Source: Desulfovibrio piger ATCC 29098
GTDB taxonomy: Bacteria > Desulfobacterota > Desulfovibrionia > Desulfovibrionales > Desulfovibrionaceae
Direction: 5' to 3'
Assembly (NCBI RefSeq): GCF_000156375.1
Contig: NZ_DS996356.1
Coordinates: 51,557-97,229 of the forward strand
Length of the DNA: 45,673 bases
Shown: positions 26,201 to 34,369 of the stretch, piece after piece
Layout of the letters: the number at the start of each line of letters is the position of its first letter
Position numbering within the stretch: the first letter of the stretch is position 1
Translations under genes and position numbers: made by a program
The notes under the pieces: model-generated
What the model saw: only the letters and a program-made list of their open reading frames with translations
Database searches by the model: none
What the model was told of the DNA's origin: nothing

Positions 26201-26712
26201 GAGGCGTCCCGGGCCTGGAAGGAGAAATTGCCCTGGTCTATCTCTATCTGGAGGGTGCCGGGCAGCAGGCTTTCCAGCCGGGCCAGGCCCCCCGCATCGC
26301 TGCCGCCGCCCCCGGGGGCGGAGGTCAGCTGCCGCAGGTCCAGCGTGGGCAGCGGCAGGGTTCCGGAGAGCACGGGATTTTGCAGGGCCACGTATTCCAG
26401 CTCCAGCCGTCCCTGCAGCAGGGCCGTCAGACGGGGACGCAGGCGGGCCGTGCGCACGGCGATGTCCAGCTCCTTGCTGCGGATGCGCACGTCGTCGGCC
26501 TGGACGGCCGGAGGCAGCCAGGAGAGCCCGATGGATCTGACATGCAGGTCGAGCCCCGTGCGTTCGGTAAAGTCCTCCAGCAGGGCATGGGTGATGGCGA
26601 CGGAATTGTGTTGCACATAGACCATGGCCGCGCCGGCCAGCACAAGGATGCCCAGCAGCAGGGCTGCCAGACAGCGGAGGAAAAGACGCAGGCGGCGGGA
26701 TGGTTCGGGCAT
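23281..26712 (-). CDS. AsmA-family envelope protein
   Basis: A 1143-residue protein with one N-terminal transmembrane helix (about residues 9-31) after a basic start, then a very long periplasmic region of short beta-strand repeats, and a C-terminal AsmA-like section (LRASGDFRFDKGLSYTT, GTWGVAIINGSYQN, DLDCNLFVKTDRMQEFPVRVTGKLHDP). AsmA/TamB-type proteins form bridge-like beta structures between inner and outer membrane thought to move phospholipids. A Pro/Ala-rich linker lies around residues 305-350. No clear ribosome site is visible at 26712 (the upstream sequence is pyrimidine-rich). It stands alone between adk and a small membrane protein. Confidence 0.85.
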   Translation of the reverse strand: MPEPSRRLRLFLRCLAALLLGILVLAGAAMVYVQHNSVAITHALLEDFTERTGLDLHVRSIGLSWLPPAVQADDVRIRSKELDIAVRTARLRPRLTALLQGRLELEYVALQNPVLSGTLPLPTLDLRQLTSAPGGGGSDAGGLARLESLLPGTLQIEIDQGNFSFQARDASSLRAGNLSCVLHLRGLQDVRGKLQAGLIRNLAAGDETPVLDLENLLLEGRSRPLHFLSDTPRLRLRALLHLPPHLPRIRTNLDFTATAAGWQLDHDIQGDLMQDDEPIPFAVAGRLLQDRNAPQASVRRMLREVFLPDPQELAATGKERPATPPAPADPKVPAVDAAANDAPAAQVAPQPGLPAVGGTRPPVRLERIRLELGEDSATLDGNLILDKQRGPVLNGSLQAHRLSLTRWLGFARGLAPGLQMALDNITDSLLEFELDAEGLRVPYIVAHASGSRFTGSGGVARWAEPVVALDLTAPEVELGRAIPEAVGTLPLQVYFPHGPLTSLRASRSTPLPPPDPATDLHIGYDIRLNARTVHYGPVTISGAAVVIEPGTPDKAGNGTAVIRATGDFYEGRIKGRCAIGGPSDMPTFDIDLRLDKVHGSKLVKDFDLIPVRRGMLSAQAAINSRGSDLDVFLKSMRGTVTADGSKGLLPAGGKKSLPFDKLALRLDLQSARRDLRPTPARAGFEGRWTASLEGEGLSLTQKLDGLVWFGGKEFVAWQDLPGSLRLHLPPLEKDLLPQGMDLDADGVFSCAGPAGLKLKKATLSALGLQLKGDLEAANGRNGLTWGGTVDLAVRDLKHSLRQIRGSAPASLPASLNSLRLKSTASGTPDSLRLKDLRCSLGWQQVDGEAAVTWSGTPQLDLRLHAAEFDLDRLLAEMFPDQARSKGRSKAPGAPWDLRFMKSFDAQGSLNVDRVRFMRLRMQQMTTRFSLKGGHLSVPALEGNFYNSRLRASGDFRFDKGLSYTTKVRALNINLDAASNDRNDKRAVRGLASVESEMSAHLTGDGQMPAALSGTWGVAIINGSYQNRDKAGRPGGKPTRFQRLSASGNMQGGVARSSNIFYQDAEMRVRGGGRIDFNNEDLDCNLFVKTDRMQEFPVRVTGKLHDPKTSVSAGTAILYAVTSLTHGIFELLGGVMEGTWNLFR

Positions 26713-26845
26713 GGGAGGAAGGCTGCTTGACGATGAAAAGGGGCAAGGCTAGGTTGACGAGGCGCTGTTGCGGCGTGCGCTGAAGGCACGGCAAAAGCCC
26801 CGCCGGAGGGGAACGCCCGCTTCCGGGCAAAAAAGGGCGACAGGC

Positions 26846-27172
26846 CTAACGGCCGCTATCCATGTGCAGGTCAAGGCCCGGATCGACCACCGGCGTGCGG
26901 GGCGCGGCCTTTTTGGCCGCAGGCGCATCGAAACTCAGATGCAGCAGGGGATCCTGTGCCGCAGGCGTGGCCTGCGCGGCCGTTTCGGCCAGTTTGGGGG
27001 CAGGGCAGCCCAGGGCATCCAGGCGGGCTTCCATGGCGCGCAGCAGCACGCGCATCTGGGCGTGCTCGTCGCGCAGGGCGCGGTTCAGGCGTTCCTGGCT
27101 GCGCAGCATGTAGAACTGTACGGCAAGCATGCCGAGAAAACAAAGAAAAATAAAGAGCATCAGGGAAAACAT
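26846..27172 (-). CDS. Small single-pass membrane protein with coiled coil, unknown function
   Basis: A 108-residue protein: transmembrane helix at residues 4-22 (LMLFIFLCFLGMLAVQFY), then a charged heptad-like helix (RSQERLNRALRDEHAQMRVLLRAMEARLDAL), then an Ala/Pro/Lys-rich low-complexity tail ending DPGLDLHMDSGR. The layout is common among small envelope proteins. It is on the same strand as the AsmA-like gene, 133 bases upstream, and divergent from the radical-SAM gene. No family recognised. Confidence 0.65.
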   Translation of the reverse strand: MFSLMLFIFLCFLGMLAVQFYMLRSQERLNRALRDEHAQMRVLLRAMEARLDALGCPAPKLAETAAQATPAAQDPLLHLSFDAPAAKKAAPRTPVVDPGLDLHMDSGR

Positions 27173-27285
27173 GGGGCGGCCTCGCGGATATTCTGGCGGC
27201 CGTCGTGCCCATGTTTCCGGGGCTGGCCGCAGCTCCGCTTATATACATTCGGACGCGGCAGGGCAAGATGCCGCAAGGAAGGAAA

Positions 27286-28677
27286 ATGGCAACAGCAAAA
27301 ATCGAACCGCATATGGTCATGGCCGATGCCCAGGGCAACATCTATGATGATCCCGACCTGCTCATGGTCTGCCGGCGCGGCGAGGAATGGGGCACGCCCC
27401 GTCCTGACGAACTCATGCCCCTGCCCGAGGAGAGCGAGCTCTTCCTCCTGCCCGGACGCCGGGCCGTGGGCCTGAACCCCGAGACCGGCGAGATAGAGTG
27501 CACCGAAGATCTGGCCGTGGCCGCCTTTGCCGCTCCGGCCCACACGCTCTCCGCCCATCCGGCCTACACCAGCGATGCCGACGCCCCCCTGCTGCCCCTG
27601 TTCGCCTATGGCGCCGTGGGCTTTGCCAAGGGGCGCTTCTACATCTGCGCCCGCAAGGTGGATGCCGACCAGCGTCAGGAGTTCCGCCACATTCCGCGTT
27701 CCCGCATCGAAAAGAACGTGCGCGCCCTGCTGCGCCAGTTCCCCAAAAACCGGCTGGTGGGCCACATCCTCGAAGACTGCGTCATGAAGTACGACTGTCC
27801 GGCGGCCCGCAACTTCGCCCTGGGCCGCTTCGAGGCGCCCCTGCCCAGCTCGCGTACCTGTAATGCCCGCTGTGTGGGCTGCATCTCCGAGCAGGACAAG
27901 GATTCGCCCATCAACGTGACGCCCCAGTGCCGCCTGACCTTCACGCCCACTCCCGAAGAACTGGTGGAGGTCATGAGCTTCCATGCCGGCCGCGAGACGA
28001 AGACGCCCATCTATTCCTTCGGGCAGGGCTGTGAGGGCGACCCCCTCATGAATCCCGACCTGCTGGTGGAGAGCGTGCGCCTGTTCCGTAGTCAGGGCGG
28101 TGTGGGTACGGTCAACTGCAATACCAACGCCTCCCGCACCGAGGCCGTGGAGCGTCTGGCCAAAGCGGGCCTTTCCAGCATCCGCGTCAGCCTCAACAGC
28201 GCCCGGCCCGAAGTCTACGAGCGCTATTACCGGCCCCACGGCTACAGCTTCGACGATGTGCGCCGCTCCATCGCCGTGGCCCGGCAGAACGGCCTTTGGG
28301 TCTCGCTGAACCTGCTCTTCTTCCCCGGTGTCACCGACAGTGAAGGCGAACTGGAAGCCCTGGCCCGCCTGGTGGGCGAGAACGGCGTGAGCATGATTCA
28401 GTGGCGTAACCTCAACATCGACCCCGAATGGTATCTGGGCCTCATGCGCGGCATCGACCACGGGCCCATCATGGGCCTCAGCCTGTTCATGAAGCGCCTG
28501 AAAAAGCTCTGTCCCTGGCTGCGTTTCGGCTACTTCAACCCCTATGTGGGCGAGAAGGCCGAGCTCACGGCGCCCCTGCCCGGGCAGTGGCAGATGCCTG
28601 ACCTCCCCGTGGCCGATGCGCCCCTGGCCGGGCCCGCCCAGGAAGATGGCGCCGGGGATGCAGGAGAGGAAGCCTAG
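27286..28677 (+). CDS. Radical-SAM protein of unknown function
   Basis: A 463-residue protein. The [4Fe-4S]/SAM triad CNARCVGC is at C192, C196 and C199, unusually deep because residues 1-185 form a separate N-terminal domain containing further cysteines (C165, C171 in EDCVMKYDC). The SAM-barrel continues with FGQGCEGDPLMNPDL (GGE-like motif), NTNASR and IRVSLNSARPEVYERYY, as in many radical-SAM peptide- or cofactor-modifying enzymes. The C-terminus lacks an obvious SPASM cluster. The ATG at 27286 has AGGAAGGA upstream; an earlier in-frame start lies in the divergent intergenic space. No substrate peptide gene is recognisable next door. Confidence 0.88.
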   Translation: MATAKIEPHMVMADAQGNIYDDPDLLMVCRRGEEWGTPRPDELMPLPEESELFLLPGRRAVGLNPETGEIECTEDLAVAAFAAPAHTLSAHPAYTSDADAPLLPLFAYGAVGFAKGRFYICARKVDADQRQEFRHIPRSRIEKNVRALLRQFPKNRLVGHILEDCVMKYDCPAARNFALGRFEAPLPSSRTCNARCVGCISEQDKDSPINVTPQCRLTFTPTPEELVEVMSFHAGRETKTPIYSFGQGCEGDPLMNPDLLVESVRLFRSQGGVGTVNCNTNASRTEAVERLAKAGLSSIRVSLNSARPEVYERYYRPHGYSFDDVRRSIAVARQNGLWVSLNLLFFPGVTDSEGELEALARLVGENGVSMIQWRNLNIDPEWYLGLMRGIDHGPIMGLSLFMKRLKKLCPWLRFGYFNPYVGEKAELTAPLPGQWQMPDLPVADAPLAGPAQEDGAGDAGEEA

Positions 28678-29685
<1,008 letters not shown>

Positions 29686-29695
29686 CCGCAAAGGG

Positions 29696-29764
29696 ACCCC
29701 GGCCTTCGCCGGGGTGCGTCCTGTGCCTTGCGCGGAGTCTGGCCATGGACTCCGCGCTTTTTTT
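29696..29764 (+). terminator. Double hairpin terminator of the flavodoxin gene
   Basis: First an 8-bp stem with CTTC loop (29696-29703 with 29708-29715) without T run, then a perfect 10-bp stem (29730-29739 with 29748-29757) followed by seven T. Confidence 0.92.
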
Positions 29765-29863
29765 ATCCGCTCCCGTCTTCTGTGGTTTCGTATCCCGGGC
29801 CTTGCCAGCCGCGGACAAACATTGTAGCGTGCCGCCATCATCATCTTTGTTGTGGAGGTCTGT

Positions 29864-30857
29864 ATGGCGATCCTTGTTTGCGGCGGTGCGGGCTATATCG
29901 GTTCCCACGCGGTCCATGCCCTGGCAGCGGCAGGTCAGGAAGTCGTGGTGGTGGACAATCTCCAGACGGGCCATGCCGCCGCCGTGGCGGGCAAGGCTGC
30001 CTTCGTGCAGGGCGACATCCGCGATGCCGCCTGTCTGGACGATATCTTCCGCCGCTTCCGCATCGACGGTGTCATGCACTTCGCCGCCGATTCCCAGGTG
30101 GGCGAGAGCATGGTCAACCCTCTCAAGTATTTCAACAATAACGTGGGCGGCATGCAGAGCCTGCTGGAAGCCATGGTCCGCCATGGCGTGGGCCGCATCG
30201 TCTTTTCGTCCTCGGCCGCTGTCTACGGCGAGCCCGACAGTGTGCCCATCAGCGAGGATGCCCCCACCCGGCCCACCAATCCCTACGGGCACAGCAAACT
30301 GATGATGGAAGCCATGATGCGCTGGGTCTCGGCGGCCCATGGCATCCGCTACGTTTCCTTGCGCTATTTCAATGTGGCCGGGGCCCTGGCCGACGGCAGC
30401 ATCGGTGAGGACCACAGCCCCGAGAGCCATCTCATCCCCCTGGTGCTGCAAGTGCCGCTGGGCCAGCGACCGCATATCACCATCTTCGGTGACGATTACG
30501 CCACGCCCGACGGGACCTGCATCCGTGACTACATCGCCGTCACCGACCTGGTGGACGCCCCATGTGAAGGCCCTGGACCATCTGCAGCGCGGTGGTGATG
30601 ACCTTATCTGCAACCTGGGCAACGGGCAGGGCTTTTCCGTGCGCCAGATCGTGGACTGCGCCCGCAAGGTGACCGGTCGCGATATCCCCGTGGTCATGGG
30701 ACAGCGGCGCGCGGGCGATCCGGCCCGTCTGGTGGCTTCGGCCCGCAAGGCGCAGCAGGTGCTGGGCTGGCAGCCCCGACTGGGCGTGGAAGCCATCATC
30801 GAATCGGCCTGGCGCTGGCATCGGGAACACCCCCACGGCTACGGCGAGCGGCAGTAA
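29864..30857 (+). pseudogene. galE: UDP-glucose 4-epimerase, interrupted by a one-base frameshift
   Basis: From ATG 29864 (GGAGGT upstream) the frame encodes a GalE N-terminus: NAD loop GGAGYIGSHAV, FAADSQVGESM, SSSAAVYGEP and the catalytic YGHSK (Tyr-x-x-x-Lys). It stays good up to VTDLVDA at about 30557, then leaves the family and stops at 30598. The expected continuation HVKALDHL...NLGNGQGFSVRQIVD...GDPARLVASARKAQQVLGW is intact in the next frame to a stop at 30857. The break maps to CCCC at 30558-30561, where three C would restore one 330-residue protein. Either a real mutation, a length-variable C tract, or a sequencing/assembly error. The rest shows no decay, which favours a recent event or an error. 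Confidence 0.88.
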
Positions 30858-30964
30858 GGCCGTGTTGTCGGGGACGTCGGCCATGTTCGTTCCTGCTGCG
30901 GAGGATCCGCAGCGAAGGGCGGAAGGCGCAGGCTGATCTATCGGGAAAAGATATCGTTTTGTGC

Positions 30965-30991
30965 AAGGGAGGTGTGGGCCTCCCTTTTTTT
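30965..30991 (+). terminator. Intrinsic terminator of galE
   Basis: GGGAGG...CCTCCC stem (30967-30972 with 30979-30984), extended by A-T pairs, then seven T. Confidence 0.88.
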
Positions 30992-31068
30992 ATGCCGTAT
31001 CCGGGCTTGCTTTTCTTCGAAGGCACCGCTATCTTAAGATTGATAACTTATATTGATAAGGAGGTGCC

Positions 31069-32154
31069 ATGTACGGCTATTCCTGCGCGCGACGCGCCTT
31101 TTCCTTTTTCATCCTGACGCTGGCCCTGGCCGTTGCCGGGACCGGTGCTGTGGCTGCGGAACTTTCCCGCCCGACCTTTGACCCCTTACGGGAGAAAGCC
31201 CCCATGAATGACAGCGGTTTCCGGATCATTGCCCGCGGCGATGCCGCGGTGCCGCCCCTGACGCCCCGCGAGGCGGACATCATCCTCCGCAAGGCCACGG
31301 AAGCCCCGTGGTCCGGTGAATACGAAAAGAATACGGCCGCCGGGACCTATTTGTGTCGCCAGTGCGGTGTGGCCCTGTACCGTTCGTCGGACAAGTTCGA
31401 TTCCGGGTGCGGCTGGCCTGCCTTCGACGATGCCCTGCCGGGCATGGTGCGTCGCCAGCCCGATGCCGACGGCCACCGGGTAGAGATCGTCTGCGAGCAC
31501 TGCGGCGCCCATCTGGGGCATGTTTTTGAGGGTGAAGGCCTAACGGCCAAGAACACCCGCCACTGCGTCAATTCCCTGTCCATGCGTTTCGCGCCTGCGG
31601 GCAGCGAAAAGGAAAAGCTGGGCCTGGCCCTGTACGAGCTGGTGCGCAATACCCAGGTGGCTGTGCTGGCGGGTGGTTGTTTCTGGGGCGTGGAAGACGC
31701 CCTGAGCAGGCTCCCCGGCGTGGTGGACGTGCGCTCCGGATATACGGGCGGCCATACCGACAGGCCTTCCTATGAGGACGTCTGCCGGGGCGATACCAGT
31801 CATGCCGAGGCCGTGCTGGTGCGCTTCGATCCCAAAAAGATCAGCTATGAGGCCATCGTGCGCCGCTTCTTCGAGATCCACGATCCCACCCAGCTGGACA
31901 GGCAGGGGCCGGACGTGGGCAGCCAGTACCGTTCCGCCATCTTCTGGCTGGACGAGTCCCAGAAGCGGATGGCCCAAAAGCTCATGGATGAGCTGCGCGG
32001 TCTGGGCTATGACGTGGTGACCCGTCTGGAAAAGGCCGGGGCCTTCTACGAGGCCGAGGCCTATCATCAGGATTTTGCCCGCCGTACGGGCCGGGGCGGC
32101 TGCCATCTGGCCGTGCCCCGTTTCGAGCGCCGCGCTGACGGCAGCCCGCGCTAG
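31069..32154 (+). CDS. msrBA: Secreted methionine sulfoxide reductase, MsrB-MsrA fusion
   Basis: A 361-residue bifunctional repair enzyme. Residues 1-30 are a signal peptide (ARRAFSFFILTLALAVAG ... AVAA). Residues about 50-175 are MsrB: zinc cysteines C96, C99, C142, C145 and the catalytic C166 in RHCVNS. Residues about 195-350 are MsrA with GGCFWGVED (catalytic C204), YTGGHTDRPSYEDVC and EAYHQDF. MsrB reduces R- and MsrA S-methionine sulfoxide, here in the periplasm, a plausible oxygen-defence role for an anaerobe. Domain order B-A is the one seen in several pathogens, the reverse of PilB's A-B. AAGGAGG lies 5 bases before the ATG, and the upstream 40 bases are AT-rich. Confidence 0.95.
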   Translation: MYGYSCARRAFSFFILTLALAVAGTGAVAAELSRPTFDPLREKAPMNDSGFRIIARGDAAVPPLTPREADIILRKATEAPWSGEYEKNTAAGTYLCRQCGVALYRSSDKFDSGCGWPAFDDALPGMVRRQPDADGHRVEIVCEHCGAHLGHVFEGEGLTAKNTRHCVNSLSMRFAPAGSEKEKLGLALYELVRNTQVAVLAGGCFWGVEDALSRLPGVVDVRSGYTGGHTDRPSYEDVCRGDTSHAEAVLVRFDPKKISYEAIVRRFFEIHDPTQLDRQGPDVGSQYRSAIFWLDESQKRMAQKLMDELRGLGYDVVTRLEKAGAFYEAEAYHQDFARRTGRGGCHLAVPRFERRADGSPR

Positions 32155-32180
32155 GGAAATGTCCGCGTATCCATAAAACA

Positions 32181-32218
32181 AAAGGCAGGCACGTCGGTGA
32201 TGGTGTGCCTGCCTTTTT
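32181..32218 (+). terminator. Intrinsic terminator of msrBA (possibly bidirectional)
   Basis: 11-bp stem (32181-32191 with 32206-32216) then five T; an A tract on the other side could serve the opposing MFS gene at a distance. Confidence 0.85.
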
Positions 32219-32437
32219 CATGCTTGCAAGGAGATGCGGGAGACCGGCTCGTGTCTTTTTCCTGAAAGGATGCCGGAGCTCTTTTCAGGGGTTGGGGAAA
32301 GGGGACTTGCAGGGACGGCTCCCTCTCTGCCGGGGATCGGAGACCTTGGCCTGCCGCGCCCGTGTCCGCTGGCATGGTGCAAGCTGCGGGTAGCGCAACC
32401 CCAGGGAGCCTTGCCCGGGAAACGTCCTTTCCTTGTC

Positions 32438-33640
32438 TCAGGCCTTGATGCGCCGAACCAGCGGCGCCAGACAAAAGATGGCCACGCCCACCACCACGAT
32501 GGGCGACAGGGCCCAGCGCAGGTCGAACTGGTGGGAAAGGAAGCCCACCATGGGCGGGCAGCCCAAAAAGCCCAGGAAACTGAGGGACGAGACCAGCGAG
32601 ATGGCCACGCTGGGTGGCACGCGCGTGGATTTGCCTGTCAGGCTGTAGCAGAGCGGCACCACGGAGGCCATGCCGAAGCCCACCAGGGCCAGACCCGCCG
32701 TGGCGGGCAGCAGGTCGGGCCAGAGCAGGGCCAGGCTCAGACCGGCGGCGATGCAGAGACCGCTCAACTGGAGCACGGGCGTGACCCCGAAGCGGTTCAC
32801 CAGACCGTCGGCCAGCAGGCGCCCCGTGACCATGGCGCACATGCAGGCCAGGTAGCCGGCGCGGATGAGGCTCTCGCCCGGCTGGACCACCTGGGCGAAA
32901 TAGACGGAGCTCCAGTCATACATGGCGCCTTCCGTGGCCATGCTGCCCAGGGCGATGCAGCCGAGCAGGGTCAGATAGAGGTCGGGACGGAAGGAACGCT
33001 TCCCGCTTTCGGGCGCTGCGGCACCGATGCGCACTTCCCGGGGCATGGTCCAGGTGCGCAGGCAGCCCAGCGTCGCCAGCGTGATGACGAGGATGGCGGC
33101 AAAGTGGGGCAGGGGCGCCACGCCCAGCGGCGCCACGATGGAGCCGATGATGCAGCCCGCCACGCCGCCCAGGCTCCACATGCCGTGGAAGGTAGCCATG
33201 ATGCTGCGGCCGTAGAGCGTCTCCACGCCCACGGCCTGGGCATTGAGGGAGATGTTGAGCATGTTGTTGGCAAAACCGAAGCCCAGCAGGGCAGCGGCCA
33301 GCCAGTGCGGGCTGCCGGCCAGGGCCAGGGAGAGCAGGGCACAGGGCATGAGCATGAGCCCCAGCATGATGACGCGGCGGCTGCGGAAACGGCCGATGAG
33401 CCAGGCCGTGGGGGCGATGGAGAGCATCTCGCCCAGCGGGGCGGCCAGCAGGACGCTGCCCAGGGCCGCGTCGCTCATCTGCAGGGCGGCCTTGATGTCC
33501 GGGATGCGGACGGCCCAGGAGGCGAAGACCATGCCCATGACGAAGAAAAAGGCATTGATGGCAGTACGATAAAAAGCCCGGGGCGTGCGCGGCAGGATGC
33601 GGGCCGCGGCCAGGCGGGGAGTGGAGATGGTCAGTTCCAT
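32438..33640 (-). CDS. MFS transporter (YbjJ/fucose-permease-like)
   Basis: A 400-residue inner-membrane protein with about twelve hydrophobic segments of the major facilitator superfamily. The inter-helix basic motif GRFRSRRVIMLG after helix 2 and the loop after helix 8 (GRLLADGLVNRFGV) follow the MFS pattern; FFFVMGMVFASWAVRIPDIK near residue 30-50 is typical of the YbjJ-like subgroup. Substrate not predictable from sequence. The ATG at 33640 has GAGGAT upstream; an earlier in-frame ATG at 33676 has no site. It is convergent with msrBA and divergent from the chaperone-like gene. Confidence 0.9.
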   Translation of the reverse strand: MELTISTPRLAAARILPRTPRAFYRTAINAFFFVMGMVFASWAVRIPDIKAALQMSDAALGSVLLAAPLGEMLSIAPTAWLIGRFRSRRVIMLGLMLMPCALLSLALAGSPHWLAAALLGFGFANNMLNISLNAQAVGVETLYGRSIMATFHGMWSLGGVAGCIIGSIVAPLGVAPLPHFAAILVITLATLGCLRTWTMPREVRIGAAAPESGKRSFRPDLYLTLLGCIALGSMATEGAMYDWSSVYFAQVVQPGESLIRAGYLACMCAMVTGRLLADGLVNRFGVTPVLQLSGLCIAAGLSLALLWPDLLPATAGLALVGFGMASVVPLCYSLTGKSTRVPPSVAISLVSSLSFLGFLGCPPMVGFLSHQFDLRWALSPIVVVGVAIFCLAPLVRRIKA

Positions 33641-33892
33641 GACGTATCCTCGATGAAAGCGGATGGCGCCCTCCAAGACTGTTTGAGCGCACAGACACCG
33701 TGTAGACTCTTTGCCCTGCCTTGGAAAGAGGCTGGCGGGGGGCTGAAAAAATTTTTTGCTGCCGGACCGGGGCAGAGGCCCCTACGGAGCGTGCGAGACC
33801 GGCCTGTATGGCCGGAGGCGCGGCAGGGCATGGACAGATCGGGAAAATGTCCGCATGATGCGGGGCATCATCCCTCTGGATAAGGATATGAT

Positions 33893-34354
33893 ATGAATAA
33901 GCATATGACTCCCATTTTTCTGTACCTCAACGAGCGCTTCGGCCCGGATGCCGTCCAGGCCGAGGGGGAAGACCAGATCAGCCTGGCCGTGGATGAGCGC
34001 CTCATCCTTCTTCATCATTTCGAGGTATCGGAAAAACTCCTCATGGCCACGGGTATCGCCCCTCTCCCCGAGAACGGCAGGGAACAGCTTTGCCTCGCCC
34101 TGTTGCAGGGGCAGTATTTTTTCCACAAAACATCGGGCATGACCCTGGCTGTGGATACGGAGGCAAGGTTCGTCGTGCTCCAGCTTTGTGTGGATGCTGA
34201 TGCGAAACTGATGGATGACTTTGCCACCATCCTGGAAAATTTCGTACATGTCGCGGCCTACTGGGCAGAGACATGCCGCCGGCTGGGCGAGGGGGCGGCG
34301 TCCCCGTCCGCCGAAGTGCCTTTGGACCTGCTCACCAGCGGCCTGCGCGTCTAG
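33893..34354 (+). CDS. Putative class I type III secretion chaperone (CesT/Tir-chaperone-like)
   Basis: A 153-residue acidic cytoplasmic protein with alternating helix and strand segments: an amphipathic N-terminal helix (FLYLNERFG), strands (ISLAVDERLILLHHF), MTLAVDTEARFVVLQLCVD, and a long late helix (DDFATILENFVHVAAYWAETCRRL). Size, acidity, beta-strand pattern and final Trp-containing helix match CesT/SicP-type chaperones, which keep one effector ready for export. The gene directly downstream (15 bases) would be the cargo, the usual arrangement. AAGGA lies 7 bases before the ATG; the start region is unusually AT-rich for this genome. Alternative: a YbjN-like protein of the same fold. Assigned by eye, without profile search. 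Confidence 0.6.
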   Translation: MNKHMTPIFLYLNERFGPDAVQAEGEDQISLAVDERLILLHHFEVSEKLLMATGIAPLPENGREQLCLALLQGQYFFHKTSGMTLAVDTEARFVVLQLCVDADAKLMDDFATILENFVHVAAYWAETCRRLGEGAASPSAEVPLDLLTSGLRV

Positions 34355-34369
34355 CCTACAGGAGCCATC

